Shown: one piece after another, positions 9,814-18,303 of the stretch | How positions within the stretch are numbered: position 1 is the stretch's first letter | Layout: every line of letters starts with the position of its first letter | Assembly (NCBI GenBank): GCA_945901405.1 | Contig: CAMDLH010000015.1 | Span: forward strand, 1-59,177 | Direction of reading: 5' to 3' | Length of the DNA stretch: 59,177 nt | Source of the DNA: Bordetella parapertussis | Lineage (GTDB): Bacteria; Pseudomonadota; Gammaproteobacteria; Burkholderiales; SG8-41 | Notes under the pieces: generated by a model | What the model was told of the DNA's origin: nothing | The model's input: only the letters and a program-made list of their open reading frames with translations | The model's database searches: none | Made by a program: the position numbers and the translations under genes

Positions 9814-9994
9814 TATTTTCTCTTTATAAACAATTACTTATAAACAAGGCGCGCAAGGTACTCTGGGCCAGAAGCTGGAGACCGGCGCACGATTGCCTGC
9901 CGCGCCACGTCGCCCCCTTCGATGGGCGCAAGCCCCAACCACCGGCCCACAGCGCCCTGAGACATAAGACGCATCGATTCAAATACGTCAGGTT
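9814..9994. other. Intergenic region, no gene seen
   Basis: Contains a diverged, opposite-facing half-match to the AT-rich motif (9821-9840). The remainder is GC-rich and shows no convincing reading frame or hairpin. Confidence 0.4.
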
Positions 9995-10144
9995 TCACGA
10001 CAACAGCGCAACCACGCCCGCCACCAGCGCGCCGGACAACACCGCCGCCGCGGCGCCAACCACCAGCGCCTGCCCCATCAGGGCGAGCATGTCGAAAGTG
10101 ATTTTGCGCGCACCGAAGGGCGCGGGCCTTACTCGTGTTTTCAT
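9995..10144 (-). CDS. Small single-pass membrane peptide, 49 residues
   Basis: Starts at ATG 10144 preceded by AGGAG in CACAGGAGATGGTC. The product begins MKTRVRPAPFGARK and continues into a hydrophobic Ala/Val/Leu helix (about residues 22-48), ending almost immediately after it. The basic N-terminus suggests it faces the cytoplasm. It is transcribed divergently from the response regulator and toward the CreD-like gene, so it may belong to the same regulon. No family recognised. Confidence 0.5.
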   Translation of the reverse strand: MKTRVRPAPFGARKITFDMLALMGQALVVGAAAAVLSGALVAGVVALLS

Positions 10145-10325
10145 GACCATCTCCTGTGTTGATTTCAGTGATGGCATTAAAGCGCCCGAAGCGGGCGGCG
10201 CGCGGGCGCGATCATGGCAAAGCGCCGGTCAATTGTGGCAACAATAGGGCAAGCGCTTGCGGGCATGCCGTGGGGCGCGGGCTTTGCGGTATATTGGCGC
10301 GAACTGAACGACCCAGGACGCAAAC

Positions 10326-11021
10326 ATGCCACGCCGCATAGCCATAGTCGAAGACGACCCCGCGATTCGCGCCAACTACGCCGACGCGCTGACCAAGCAC
10401 GGCTACGAAGTCACGCAATTCGGCAGCCGCAAGGAAGCACTCGAAGCCATGCGCGCGCGCCTGCCCGATCTGGCGTTGCTCGATATCGGCTTGGGGGACG
10501 ACATGGATGGCGGCTATGCGCTGTGCCGCGATTTGCGCGCGATGTCGGGCGTGCTGCCGATTATTTTCTTGACCGCGCGCGACAGCGACTTCGACACCGT
10601 GTCGGGCCTGCGCATGGGGGCGGACGATTACGTCACCAAGAACATGAGCCTGCCGCATCTCTTGGCGCGCGTGTCGGCGCTGTTTCGCCGCGCCGACCTC
10701 GCGCGCGAACCAGCGGCGCGCGAAGACGTGATCACGCGCGGCGAGCTCGTGCTCGACTTGCAGCGCTTCACCATCACATGGAAAACAAAAATGGTGGAAC
10801 TCACGCTGACCGAATTCTGGATCGTGCATGCGCTGGCGAAATTCCCCGGCCACGTGAAAAACCGTGACCAGTTAATGAGCGAAGTGCACATCGTCGTTGA
10901 CGACAGCACCATCACCTCGCACGTCAAACGCATCCGCCGCAAATTCGCCGAAATCGATGAAGCGTTTGACCGCATCGACACCGTGTACGGCATGGGCTAC
11001 CGGTGGAAGGCGGCGGAGTAA
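10326..11021 (+). CDS. pdsR: Response regulator, PdsR type
   Basis: 231-residue OmpR-type regulator. The receiver domain has acidic residues E9-D11, phospho-acceptor D53 (LLDIGLGDD), T83 and K105; a winged helix DNA-binding domain follows (about 130-230). The sequence signature (SGLRMGADDYVTKNMSLPHL, LTLTEFWIVHALAK, VDDSTITSHVKRIRRKF, YGMGYRW) matches my memory of the 'proteobacterial dedicated sortase system' regulators. No sortase or LPXTG-like target is visible here. It forms an operon with the kinase at 11124 and faces away from the small peptide and CreD-like genes, which it may control. Confidence 0.85.
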   Translation: MPRRIAIVEDDPAIRANYADALTKHGYEVTQFGSRKEALEAMRARLPDLALLDIGLGDDMDGGYALCRDLRAMSGVLPIIFLTARDSDFDTVSGLRMGADDYVTKNMSLPHLLARVSALFRRADLAREPAAREDVITRGELVLDLQRFTITWKTKMVELTLTEFWIVHALAKFPGHVKNRDQLMSEVHIVVDDSTITSHVKRIRRKFAEIDEAFDRIDTVYGMGYRWKAAE

Positions 11022-11058
11022 TACTTCAGTGAACCACGGCCTTGACCTCCCAGCTCAC

Positions 11059-11105
11059 TCGTCCCCTCCCCCGCACGCGGGGGAGGGCTAGGGTGGGGGC
11101 GCGAC
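11059..11105. repeat. GC-rich dispersed palindrome, copy 2
   Basis: CCCCTCCCCCGCACGCGGGG and the following G-rich tail form a strong hairpin between the response regulator and kinase genes. It may stabilise or attenuate the bicistronic transcript. Confidence 0.6.
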
Positions 11106-11123
11106 GCCGAGCAATATCCCGCA

Positions 11124-12800
11124 ATGTCCGCACCAACCTCCCCCGCCCCCAAACCCGCCCGCCTCTTTGGCCTGCACGCGCAAGTCGCGTTGGTGGCGCT
11201 CGTGCTGCTGATTATCCCGTGGGCCGGCTACAGCTACGTCAAGGCGATGGAAAAACTGCTGCGCGAAAATCAGGAGCAGCAGGTGGTCACCACCGCGCGC
11301 GCCATCGCCACCGCGTTACAGGATCGCCCCAAGCTCATCGAACTGCGCGGCCAGCCGATACCCATCGTTGAAGCAGCGAAACCCGACCCATCGCCGCCGG
11401 CAACAGAAGACGAACCGGTAAAAGCCGTGCCGCTTCCGCCGCCAGCGCCGCCTGCTGCCAGCGCGTCGGAAGAAGTACGCATCATCCTCGCCGGCCTCGC
11501 GCGCGCGGGGCTGCGCATCTGGGTCATCGACGCAAAATTACATCTCGTCGCCACCGCCGGCGATCTTGAACACAAACAAAAATATTCGAGTGACGCGGCC
11601 AGTTTCGGCCCGCTGGAAAAACTCGTGAATTCGGTGCTGCAACCCGTGTTTCGCCGCATGTTTCCGCCGCCCAAGGGCGCCGCCGAGGAGGTGATTCCGA
11701 ACGACGTGGTGTTCGGCGGACGCGAACTCGAACGCGCGCTCGACGGCTCGCCCGGCTTGCGGCGGCGCGCCGGCGCCCAAAGCGGCGGCGTGATCCTCGC
11801 CGCGTTTCATCCGGTGTGGGTCGGTGAAAAAGTCGTGGGCGCGGTGGTGGTCGAGGAAAACACCGACGCCATCGTCTCGCTGGGCGATCGCGCGATTCAA
11901 CAACTGGCTGCGGTGACACTAATTGCATTCGCGGCGGTGGCGCTGGTGTTGCTTCTGTTCGCCTCGCGCCTTTCCTGGCGGCTGCGCAAGTTAAGAGACG
12001 AAGCCGAAAACGCCATCGACTCGCGCGGCCGAATACACGGGCTGGTCACCGGCGGCAGCGCACGCGACGAAATCGGCGACCTGTCGCGCGCCTTCTCCAC
12101 CATGCTCGAACGCCTCGCGCACTACAACGCCTATCTCGAAAAACTCGCGCAACGCCTGTCACACGAGCTGCGCACGCCGATAGCGGTGGTACGCTCCTCG
12201 CTCGACAACGTCAAGCTGCAAGCCATGCCCGCCGGCGCGGGCGTGTATGTGGCGCGCGCCGAAAGCGGCCTTGACCGGCTCGAAACCATACTCACGCGCA
12301 TGGCCGAAGCAACACGCCTGGAACAAGCCGTGCGCAACGAAGAGCGCGCGGGCTTCGACGCGAAAGAAGTGCTCGCCGGTTGTGTCAGCGGCTACGTGGG
12401 CGCCTACAAGAATTGCACGTTCGAGCTCACCATGAACGATGCGCCGGTGACGCTGATGGGCGCGCCCGATCTCTTCGCGCAGATGCTCGACAAACTCGCC
12501 GCCAACGCGGCAGACTTCGCCGCTGCGGGCACTCCAGTTTCAATCAGCCTGCAACGCGAAGGCGCAGAAGCCTTCATTCAATTCAGCAACAGCGGCCCGC
12601 CGCTACCCGCCGAAATCGCCGAGCGTTTGTTCGACTCGATGATCTCGGTGCGCAAGGAAACCAGCGGCGAAAATCCGCATCTGGGGCTGGGGCTCTACAT
12701 CGTGCGGCTGATCGCGGAGTTTCATGGCGGCAAGGCCGGCGCGTGGAATCGCGCGGACGGGAGCGGGGTGGTATTTGAGATTCGCCTGCCTGCGGAATGA
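11124..12800 (+). CDS. pdsS: Sensor histidine kinase, PdsS type
   Basis: 558 residues. Membrane helix at about 18-34, a periplasmic sensor region to about 258 that contains a Pro/Ala-rich stretch (85-113), a second membrane helix (260-281), a HAMP-like linker, then the phospho-acceptor His347 in RLSHELRTP. The ATPase domain has the N-box MLDKLAANAADF and G-box HLGLGLYIVRLIAEFHGG. It would phosphorylate the upstream regulator. The envelope genes across the divergent promoter suggest that it monitors the envelope; the signal is unknown. The kinase follows the regulator after a 102-base gap containing a GC-rich palindrome. Confidence 0.85.
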   Translation: MSAPTSPAPKPARLFGLHAQVALVALVLLIIPWAGYSYVKAMEKLLRENQEQQVVTTARAIATALQDRPKLIELRGQPIPIVEAAKPDPSPPATEDEPVKAVPLPPPAPPAASASEEVRIILAGLARAGLRIWVIDAKLHLVATAGDLEHKQKYSSDAASFGPLEKLVNSVLQPVFRRMFPPPKGAAEEVIPNDVVFGGRELERALDGSPGLRRRAGAQSGGVILAAFHPVWVGEKVVGAVVVEENTDAIVSLGDRAIQQLAAVTLIAFAAVALVLLLFASRLSWRLRKLRDEAENAIDSRGRIHGLVTGGSARDEIGDLSRAFSTMLERLAHYNAYLEKLAQRLSHELRTPIAVVRSSLDNVKLQAMPAGAGVYVARAESGLDRLETILTRMAEATRLEQAVRNEERAGFDAKEVLAGCVSGYVGAYKNCTFELTMNDAPVTLMGAPDLFAQMLDKLAANAADFAAAGTPVSISLQREGAEAFIQFSNSGPPLPAEIAERLFDSMISVRKETSGENPHLGLGLYIVRLIAEFHGGKAGAWNRADGSGVVFEIRLPAE

Positions 12801-12803
12801 ATA

Positions 12804-12823
12804 TAAGTTATTGTTTTTATTGA
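12804..12823 (+). repeat. AT-rich dispersed 20-base motif, copy b
   Basis: TAAGTTATTGTTTTTATTGA between the kinase stop codon and the acetyltransferase start. A full match to the consensus given at 8519. Confidence 0.75.
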
Positions 12824-12846
12824 TATTTTAAATACCGGAATCCATC

Positions 12847-13356
12847 ATGAATTCCGCACTTCAATTCACCATTGCTCCTGCACAACGCACCCACGTCGCC
12901 GCCATACACGCGATGGTGCGCGAACTCGCGCAGTTCGAAAAACTCGAACACCTGGTGCGCGGCACGGCGGACGAACTCGAGCGCGAGTTATTCGGCGCGC
13001 AGCCGGTGATCGAAGCCGTAGTCGTGCTCGTTGGTGAAACACCAGCAGCCTTCGCGTTGTACTTTCACAACTACTCGACCTTCCTCGCGCGCAAGGGGCT
13101 ATATCTCGAAGACGTTTACGTGAAACCCGCGTATCGCCGGCAAGGCATCGGCCGCGCGCTGTTGATCCACCTGGCGCGCATCGCGGTCGCACGCGGCTGC
13201 GGACGATTCGAATGGTCAGTACTGGATTGGAACGAAAACGCGATTCGTTTTTATGAAGGGCTGGGCGCGACGGTGATGCCGGAGTGGCGCATTGTGCGCG
13301 TCACGGGCGATGCGCTGAAGACGCTGGCCACTTCAAAGGTGAGCGGATTGCAGTAA
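12847..13356 (+). CDS. GNAT family N-acetyltransferase
   Basis: 169 residues covering one GNAT fold. The acetyl-CoA binding motif is seen as RRQGIGRALL, preceded by LEDVYVKPAY and followed by WNENAIRFYEGLGA. The overall pattern (HNYSTFLARKGLYLEDVYV) resembles diamine acetyltransferase (SSAT)-like proteins, so a polyamine or small amine is the likeliest acceptor. The gene follows the kinase on the same strand after a 46-base gap occupied by the AT-rich motif; whether it is co-transcribed is unclear. Confidence 0.85.
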   Translation: MNSALQFTIAPAQRTHVAAIHAMVRELAQFEKLEHLVRGTADELERELFGAQPVIEAVVVLVGETPAAFALYFHNYSTFLARKGLYLEDVYVKPAYRRQGIGRALLIHLARIAVARGCGRFEWSVLDWNENAIRFYEGLGATVMPEWRIVRVTGDALKTLATSKVSGLQ

Positions 13357-13471
13357 CCCTTAAAACGTCAATTCAGCTACTGCGAACACGGGGTTCACAG
13401 AGATTCAATCTTAAGGATTACCTTGCAGCCGGCTCGACTCTTGCGCAGTATCCGCAAGTCGCGCCAAGTCG

Positions 13472-13489
13472 GGCGGGAGACATCCCGCC
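13472..13489. terminator. Hairpin between convergent genes
   Basis: GGCGGGA, a four-base loop and TCCCGCC form a perfect 7-bp stem between the convergent acetyltransferase and enoyl-CoA hydratase genes. It lacks a long T-run, so it may be a dispersed palindrome acting as a bidirectional terminator. Confidence 0.4.
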
Positions 13490-13502
13490 TTACTTTGACA
13501 CG

Positions 13503-14294
13503 TTACTCGTTCCGAAATTGCGCGGGCCGTTTCTCAATAAACGCCGCCAGCGCCTCCTTCGCATCCGCCGTGTAGCGCAGCTTGGTGTTCATAGTGTTCT
13601 GCATGTCGAGGAAGCTTTCCGCGTCGCGGTTGAACGCGCGACGCAGCGCAACCTTGGTCATGCGCAATGCGATGGGCGCCTTGGTGTTGAGCTTGCGCGC
13701 GAGCGCCATTGCTTCGTCCATTAGTTTGTCGTGTGGCACCACGGCGTTGACCAGCCCCCATGCCTTCGCCTGCGCGGCGTCGAACGGTTCGGCGAGCAGA
13801 CAAATCTCGGTCGCCACCGCCATGCCGACCAGACGCGGCAGGTAGTACGCCGACATCTCGCCCATCAACCCGCGCTCGACGAAATTACAGCCGAAGTTGG
13901 CGCGGTCACTGGCGATGCGAAAGTCGGCCGCGAACGCCATGTTGCAGCCCGCGCCGCGCGTGACACCGTTCACCGCCGCGATCACCGGTTTGGTCAGCTC
14001 GCCAAATGCCAGCGGGTAATACAGCTGCGGCTCGAACAGCGGTTGCGCGGTGATGCTGTTGCCGCCGCCGGAGATCTCGGCCTCGGCGCGCGCCTTGAGA
14101 TCGGCGCCGGACGAAAACCCGCGCCCCGTGCCGGTGACGATGATGGTCCACACTTCCTTGTCGGCCTCGGCCTTGCGCATCACATCGGCGATTTCCTCGC
14201 GCATGGTGATGTTGAGCGCGTTAAGCCGATCCGGACGATTCAGCGTCAGGATGCCGGTATGTTCGCGAACTTCCCACTTGATTGCCGTGTACAT
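13503..14294 (-). CDS. Enoyl-CoA hydratase/isomerase family protein
   Basis: 263 residues from ATG 14294, chosen because GGGAGAAAG stands at the right distance; a TTG 15 bases upstream is less likely. Crotonase-fold motifs: NRPDRLNALN, GRGFSSGADLKA (oxyanion hole) and NGVTRGAGCNMAFAADFRIA. The first catalytic Glu of true hydratases is replaced by Asn (GCNM), while the second Glu site is present in FVERGLMGEMSAYYLPRLVG. It may therefore be an isomerase or another crotonase-fold enzyme. It probably acts in acyl-CoA degradation; the substrate is unknown. Confidence 0.85.
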   Translation of the reverse strand: MYTAIKWEVREHTGILTLNRPDRLNALNITMREEIADVMRKAEADKEVWTIIVTGTGRGFSSGADLKARAEAEISGGGNSITAQPLFEPQLYYPLAFGELTKPVIAAVNGVTRGAGCNMAFAADFRIASDRANFGCNFVERGLMGEMSAYYLPRLVGMAVATEICLLAEPFDAAQAKAWGLVNAVVPHDKLMDEAMALARKLNTKAPIALRMTKVALRRAFNRDAESFLDMQNTMNTKLRYTADAKEALAAFIEKRPAQFRNE

Positions 14295-14451
14295 GAAACT
14301 TTCTCCCAAAATTCAAGAAATACTGATTGTCGAAGACGTGACCGGCGAGTCTACCAATCCAGCAGCGCAAGTGACGGCGCCAAATTCAGCGTAGTCCACC
14401 ATCTTCGGCGCCTTTTTTGACATTTGATGTTTGATGTTTTAGCATCACACA

Positions 14452-14700
14452 ATGCGTACCACCATTGATATCGCCGACGATGTATTGCAGGCCGCAAAGG
14501 AGCGCGCGCGGCGTGAAAACAAATCGATCGGCGCAATTGTCTCGGAACTGGCCCGCAACGCGCTCACTGCGGCGCCCGCGCCCGCATCCATGGGCGTTGA
14601 GCAGCCCAAGGCTGTTTACGGGGTTCGCCCATTCCCACGGCGGGGCGGCATAGTCACCAATGAAAAAATAAACGCGCTGCGCGAGGATGACGCCTACTAA
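14452..14700 (+). CDS. VapB-like antitoxin (ribbon-helix-helix)
   Basis: 82 residues. The N-terminal RTTIDIADDVLQAAKERA and NKSIGAIVSELARNAL are typical of a ribbon-helix-helix/CopG-like antitoxin that binds DNA; the C-terminal tail would wrap the toxin. Its stop overlaps the toxin start by one base (TAATG), indicating translational coupling. The antitoxin would neutralise the PIN toxin and repress its own promoter. Confidence 0.85.
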   Translation: MRTTIDIADDVLQAAKERARRENKSIGAIVSELARNALTAAPAPASMGVEQPKAVYGVRPFPRRGGIVTNEKINALREDDAY

Positions 14701-15128
14701 TGCGTTCGTTGCTGGACGTAAACATCCTGATCGCGTTGCTCGATTCCGATCACACGCTGCACACCCAGGCGATAGAGTGGTTCGCGCGCAATGCCGGTGA
14801 CGGCTGGTCGTCTTGTCCAATTACGCAAAACGGCTGCGTGCGCATCATGTGCCACCCCGGCTACCCCAACGCGCTACCCGCGCACGCGGTCATCGAGAGT
14901 CTGCGTGCGGCCACAAGCGAGCCGCAGCACGAATTCTGGCCCGACAACATAACCGTGACGGACGCGAAAACCGTGGATGCAAAGCGCATGCACGGCCCGC
15001 GCCAGTTGACGGACATTTACCTGCTCGCGCTTGCCGTGCGCAACAACGGACGTCTGGTTACTTTCGATTCAAGCATCGCTTTGGAAGCAGCACGCGGCGC
15101 ACGCGACAAGCATCTGCTCAAGTTGTAA
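14700..15128 (+). CDS. VapC-like PIN-domain toxin
   Basis: 142 residues. PIN-fold acidic residues are visible in LLDVNILIALLD at the N-terminus, QLTDIYLLALAV in the middle and LVTFDSSI near the end. Such proteins are Mg-dependent ribonucleases that usually cut tRNA or rRNA. The full-length fold and intact acidic motifs suggest a functional toxin. Paired with the overlapping antitoxin upstream. Confidence 0.87.
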   Translation: MRSLLDVNILIALLDSDHTLHTQAIEWFARNAGDGWSSCPITQNGCVRIMCHPGYPNALPAHAVIESLRAATSEPQHEFWPDNITVTDAKTVDAKRMHGPRQLTDIYLLALAVRNNGRLVTFDSSIALEAARGARDKHLLKL

Positions 15129-15148
15129 CTTGCGTTGCTGGCAGCGCG

Positions 15149-15958
15149 TTACTTCCCCGCCGGCCGAAACCTCGGCGTGCGCTCGCGATCCCCTGGGTTG
15201 TCCCAGCCCTTGTAGTTGGGTTTGCGCTTTTCAGCGAACGCCTTGCGCGACTCCATGCGGTCTGATTGCGCGCCGTGATTGTGCAGGAGCTTGGCGTAGG
15301 CTTCGAGTTCGTCCGACACACGTCCGCGCATGGCGCGCGTCATGTAGAGCGTGTTCACGCGCGAGGCCGGCGGCAGACTCAGCAGATGGCCGGCCATGCC
15401 GCGCGCTTCATCCATGAGCTTGTCCGCATCGACGAGGCGATTGAGATACCCCAGCTCATACATGCGCTCGGCGGTGAAGCGAAACGCGAAAGCGACTTCG
15501 GTGGCGATCGCATGCGGCAGATTGTTGACGATGCCGTGGCTGTGGCCGCCGAGCAGCCAGCGCTTGGCCTCGGATGACTCAAACGTGACACCGCGCACCG
15601 CCACGCGAAAATCCGCGCGCTCGGTCAACATGAAGCCCCCGCCCATGGCAAAGCCGTTGATGGCCACGATCACCGGCTTGTCGAGCGTGCCTTCGTTGTA
15701 GGGGTTTGATTTTTTTGCGGCTTCGGGCGATGCGCCGACGCGCCCTTTTTCGACCGACTCCTTCATGTCTTCGCCGGCGCAGAACGCGCGGCCCACGCCG
15801 GTGAATATCGCGACTTCGAGGTCCTTGCTGTCGCGATACTCGCACCACGCATCGGCCAGGAGGTTGCGCATTTCGGTGCCCAGCGCGTTCATGCGCTCGG
15901 GGCGGTTTAGGCGTATCACCATCACGCCGTCGTTGCGTTCGACTTCGACAAAACTCAT
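15149..15958 (-). CDS. Enoyl-CoA hydratase-like protein
   Basis: 269 residues from ATG 15958, chosen because AGGAGG lies just upstream; the longer frame lacks such a site. Crotonase-fold motifs: RLNRPERMNALG, GVGRAFCAGEDMKE and INGFAMGGGFMLTERADF, followed by an unusual WLLGGHSHGIVNNLPH segment. Probably an acyl-CoA hydratase or related enzyme. It is the last gene of a minus-strand run that starts with Bug receptor C (20231) and includes receptors B and A and the MFS transporter, so it may act on the imported compound. Confidence 0.83.
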   Translation of the reverse strand: MSFVEVERNDGVMVIRLNRPERMNALGTEMRNLLADAWCEYRDSKDLEVAIFTGVGRAFCAGEDMKESVEKGRVGASPEAAKKSNPYNEGTLDKPVIVAINGFAMGGGFMLTERADFRVAVRGVTFESSEAKRWLLGGHSHGIVNNLPHAIATEVAFAFRFTAERMYELGYLNRLVDADKLMDEARGMAGHLLSLPPASRVNTLYMTRAMRGRVSDELEAYAKLLHNHGAQSDRMESRKAFAEKRKPNYKGWDNPGDRERTPRFRPAGK

Positions 15959-15998
15959 GTGAACCTCCTGTTGAATTGAACCGCCATCATACCCGCGC

Positions 15999-17255
15999 TC
16001 ATCGTTTATTGCCCGGCGCATCGGCGCGCCAAATGTGCTCGCGCCAGTACCACGCGATCAGCGCCGTGCACACAAGGCCAAACACGCAATAGATCGTCGC
16101 CGTCACGCGATAGCCATAACCCGCGATCATCGGCCCCGCCACCAGCAGGCCCACGGGCACGCCGTAGATCATCAGCGTGCGGATGCCCATGACGTGGCCG
16201 CGAAAGCCCGTTCGCGTGGTGCGCAGGAGCATCGCCGACAGCGGCACCATGCTCATGCTTTGCGCCAGTCCGGTCAGCATGATCATCAGCATGCCGCCGG
16301 TGAAACCCGGCATCTGCGCGAAGACGAGCACCATCACATACCACACGCCGCAGAAGCCGATCATCATGCGGGCGGGCGGCAGCCGGTAGCCGATACGCGA
16401 GAGGATGAGCGAGCCCACCAGCGCGCCGAAGGCGAAACTCGCGGTGAGATAACTCAAACCCTGCTGGCCGGTGTGGTACACGTCTTTCGCCACCACGGGC
16501 AAGAGCGCATTGGTGAGCGGAAACGCACAAAGATTGACGAGAAACGCCACGCTCATCGCCGCAAGCAGGTGCGGCGTTTCCCACACGTAGACCACGCCCG
16601 TGCCCAGGTCACCCAGAGTGGAAGCGGGACGCGCCTCGGTGGAGCCCGGTTTGCCGTCGACCTGCCGGGAAAGCAGCAGCGAAGCCCCGTAAAAACACGC
16701 GATCGCGACGTACGCATTGGCCATGCCGAGCCACGCCGCGAGCGCGGCGCCCGTCAGCGCGCCGAAGATGCGCGCCGAATCCTGCGTGGTGCGCGACACG
16801 CTGGTGGCACCGATGATGTTCGACGCGGGCATGGTCTCGCCCAGCATCGCGTAGCGCAGCACCATGTCGGCGGGCCGCAGCACGCTCAGTGCCGCGCCGA
16901 TAACGAATACGTGCCAAGGCAGCAGCGCGCCGCTGAGCGCGAGCACCATGGTGGCGGCCGCGGTGATGGTGTAGCCCAGGCGCAGGCCGCAGTAAGTTTT
17001 CTTGTTGCCGATGCGCTGGCCAGTCACGCCCAGCACCGGCGCCATCAGCGTGCCAAGGTACGTGAGCGCGCCATAGAGTGTGAGCATCACCACCGATTGG
17101 GTTTCGACGAGGATGAACCACGCGAGCAGGATGTTTTCCATCTCCTGCGCCCACGAGGCCGTGAGATCGGCGGGCCACTGGTAACGAAAGCTGCGAACGT
17201 TAAACGGCGCGAACGCGGAAAACCGCACCTGGGGTTTCGCGGGTTCGGCACTCAT
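15999..17255 (-). CDS. MFS transporter
   Basis: 418 residues with about 12 hydrophobic segments. It resembles the enterobactin-exporter-like MFS branch (MFS_3), with YQWPADLTASWAQEMENILLAW at the N-terminus reduced to the visible core WAQEMENILLAWFI, and ATSVSRTTQDSARIFG in the central part. It may export or import a small organic compound. Lies 55 bases after Bug receptor A on the same strand and 40 bases before the enoyl-CoA hydratase-like gene. Confidence 0.85.
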   Translation of the reverse strand: MSAEPAKPQVRFSAFAPFNVRSFRYQWPADLTASWAQEMENILLAWFILVETQSVVMLTLYGALTYLGTLMAPVLGVTGQRIGNKKTYCGLRLGYTITAAATMVLALSGALLPWHVFVIGAALSVLRPADMVLRYAMLGETMPASNIIGATSVSRTTQDSARIFGALTGAALAAWLGMANAYVAIACFYGASLLLSRQVDGKPGSTEARPASTLGDLGTGVVYVWETPHLLAAMSVAFLVNLCAFPLTNALLPVVAKDVYHTGQQGLSYLTASFAFGALVGSLILSRIGYRLPPARMMIGFCGVWYVMVLVFAQMPGFTGGMLMIMLTGLAQSMSMVPLSAMLLRTTRTGFRGHVMGIRTLMIYGVPVGLLVAGPMIAGYGYRVTATIYCVFGLVCTALIAWYWREHIWRADAPGNKR

Positions 17256-17310
17256 CGCGATGAACTTTCGCCGCGCAAATGCAGGTGAATGTTATTGTTA
17301 ATTTCGCGGC

Positions 17311-18303
17311 CTATTGAATTTTGATGGCTGCTTCTTTTACCACGCCGCGCCACATGGCGATTTCCCTGCGCACTTGTTCATGCAATTCTTCCGGCGTGCT
17401 GCCCGCGGGGGATACACCGTCGCCGCGCAGCCGCTCTTCCATGTCCTTGCCGCGGATGATTTTGCTCACTTCGCCGTTGATCCGTTCCACCACCGCGCGC
17501 GGCAAACCTTTGGGCCCGATCAACGCATGCCAATTGGTGACTTCGTAGCCCGGCACGCCGGCTTCCGCAATGGTCGGCAGGTTCGGCTCGGCGGTAAGCC
17601 GCGTGCCCGTGGTCACCGCCAGCGCACGTATGCGCCCGGCCTTGAACTGCGCCAGCCCGGTTTGCGGCGTGGCGAACACCAGTGAAATCTGCCCGGCGAT
17701 CAGATCCGTCAGCGCCGGAGCGCCGCCCTTGTACGGCACGTGAACCATACTCACGCCGGCCATGTGCAGAAACTTTGCAGTCGTCAGATGCACGATGCTG
17801 CCCTGCCCGCTGGTGCCGTAGGTGATCTGGCCGGGTTGCGCTTTTGCCAGCGCGATCAGTTCGCGCAGATTTTTTGCCGGCACCGATGGATGCACGCAGG
17901 CGATCAGCGGCCCGCGCGCCACCAGTATCACCGGCGTGTAATCGTTGATTGGATCAAACTTGATGGGATACAAACTTGGATTGATGGTGTAACTCGGCGT
18001 GACCAGATTAAAGGTGTAGCCATCGGGCGCGGAGCGGATGCCCGCCTCGAACCCGAGCGTGCCGCCCGCGCCGGCGCGATTTTCGACGACCACTTGTTGC
18101 GCGAGTGCCTCGCTGAGTTTTTGCGCGAGCAACCGCGCGATGAAGTCACTGCCGCCGCCCGCGGTGCTGGAGACAATGATGCGTACGGGTTTTGCCGGGT
18201 ATTGCTGGGCGTGCGCGGCCATGCCATGCAACACTGCGGCAGGCCACAGAATCGCGAAAACAACTGTTTTGTAAGTAATTGTTTTTATTGACATTTTTGT
18301 CAT
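17311..18303 (-). CDS. Bug-type substrate-binding protein A
   Basis: Periplasmic receptor of the tripartite tricarboxylate transporter family. From ATG 18303 it has 330 residues; this ATG overlaps the TGA of receptor B (ATGA), suggesting translational coupling. ATG 18294 is an alternative. A signal peptide ends at AHAQQYP, followed by the family motif KPVRIIV and GGGSDFIARLL; VPYKGGAP is in the middle. The first residues MSIKTITYK are translated from the AT-rich dispersed motif (copy c). Third of three tandem receptors, before an MFS transporter. Confidence 0.92.
   Translation of the reverse strand: MTKMSIKTITYKTVVFAILWPAAVLHGMAAHAQQYPAKPVRIIVSSTAGGGSDFIARLLAQKLSEALAQQVVVENRAGAGGTLGFEAGIRSAPDGYTFNLVTPSYTINPSLYPIKFDPINDYTPVILVARGPLIACVHPSVPAKNLRELIALAKAQPGQITYGTSGQGSIVHLTTAKFLHMAGVSMVHVPYKGGAPALTDLIAGQISLVFATPQTGLAQFKAGRIRALAVTTGTRLTAEPNLPTIAEAGVPGYEVTNWHALIGPKGLPRAVVERINGEVSKIIRGKDMEERLRGDGVSPAGSTPEELHEQVRREIAMWRGVVKEAAIKIQ
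18272..18291 (+). repeat. AT-rich dispersed 20-base motif, copy c
   Basis: TAAGTAATTGTTTTTATTGA. It overlaps the 5' coding end of Bug receptor A (minus strand) and, read in that direction, encodes SIKTIT. Confidence 0.75.

Noticed and set aside
10257-10325. Promoter for the response regulator (TATATT at about 10290)
   Set aside because: A -10-like box is present, but no -35 box lies at a fitting distance, so it was not listed as a feature.
200-12800. A sortase or sortase-target gene linked to the PdsR/PdsS-type pair
   Set aside because: No frame in this part of the window shows a sortase TLxTC motif or a C-terminal sorting signal.
14281-14309. Upstream TTG start for the first enoyl-CoA hydratase-like gene
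   Set aside because: It overlaps the GGGAGAAAG ribosome binding site that serves ATG 14294.
16035-17288. Long plus-strand frame opposite the MFS transporter
   Set aside because: Rich in His/Arg/Gln with no domain; antisense to a clear membrane protein.
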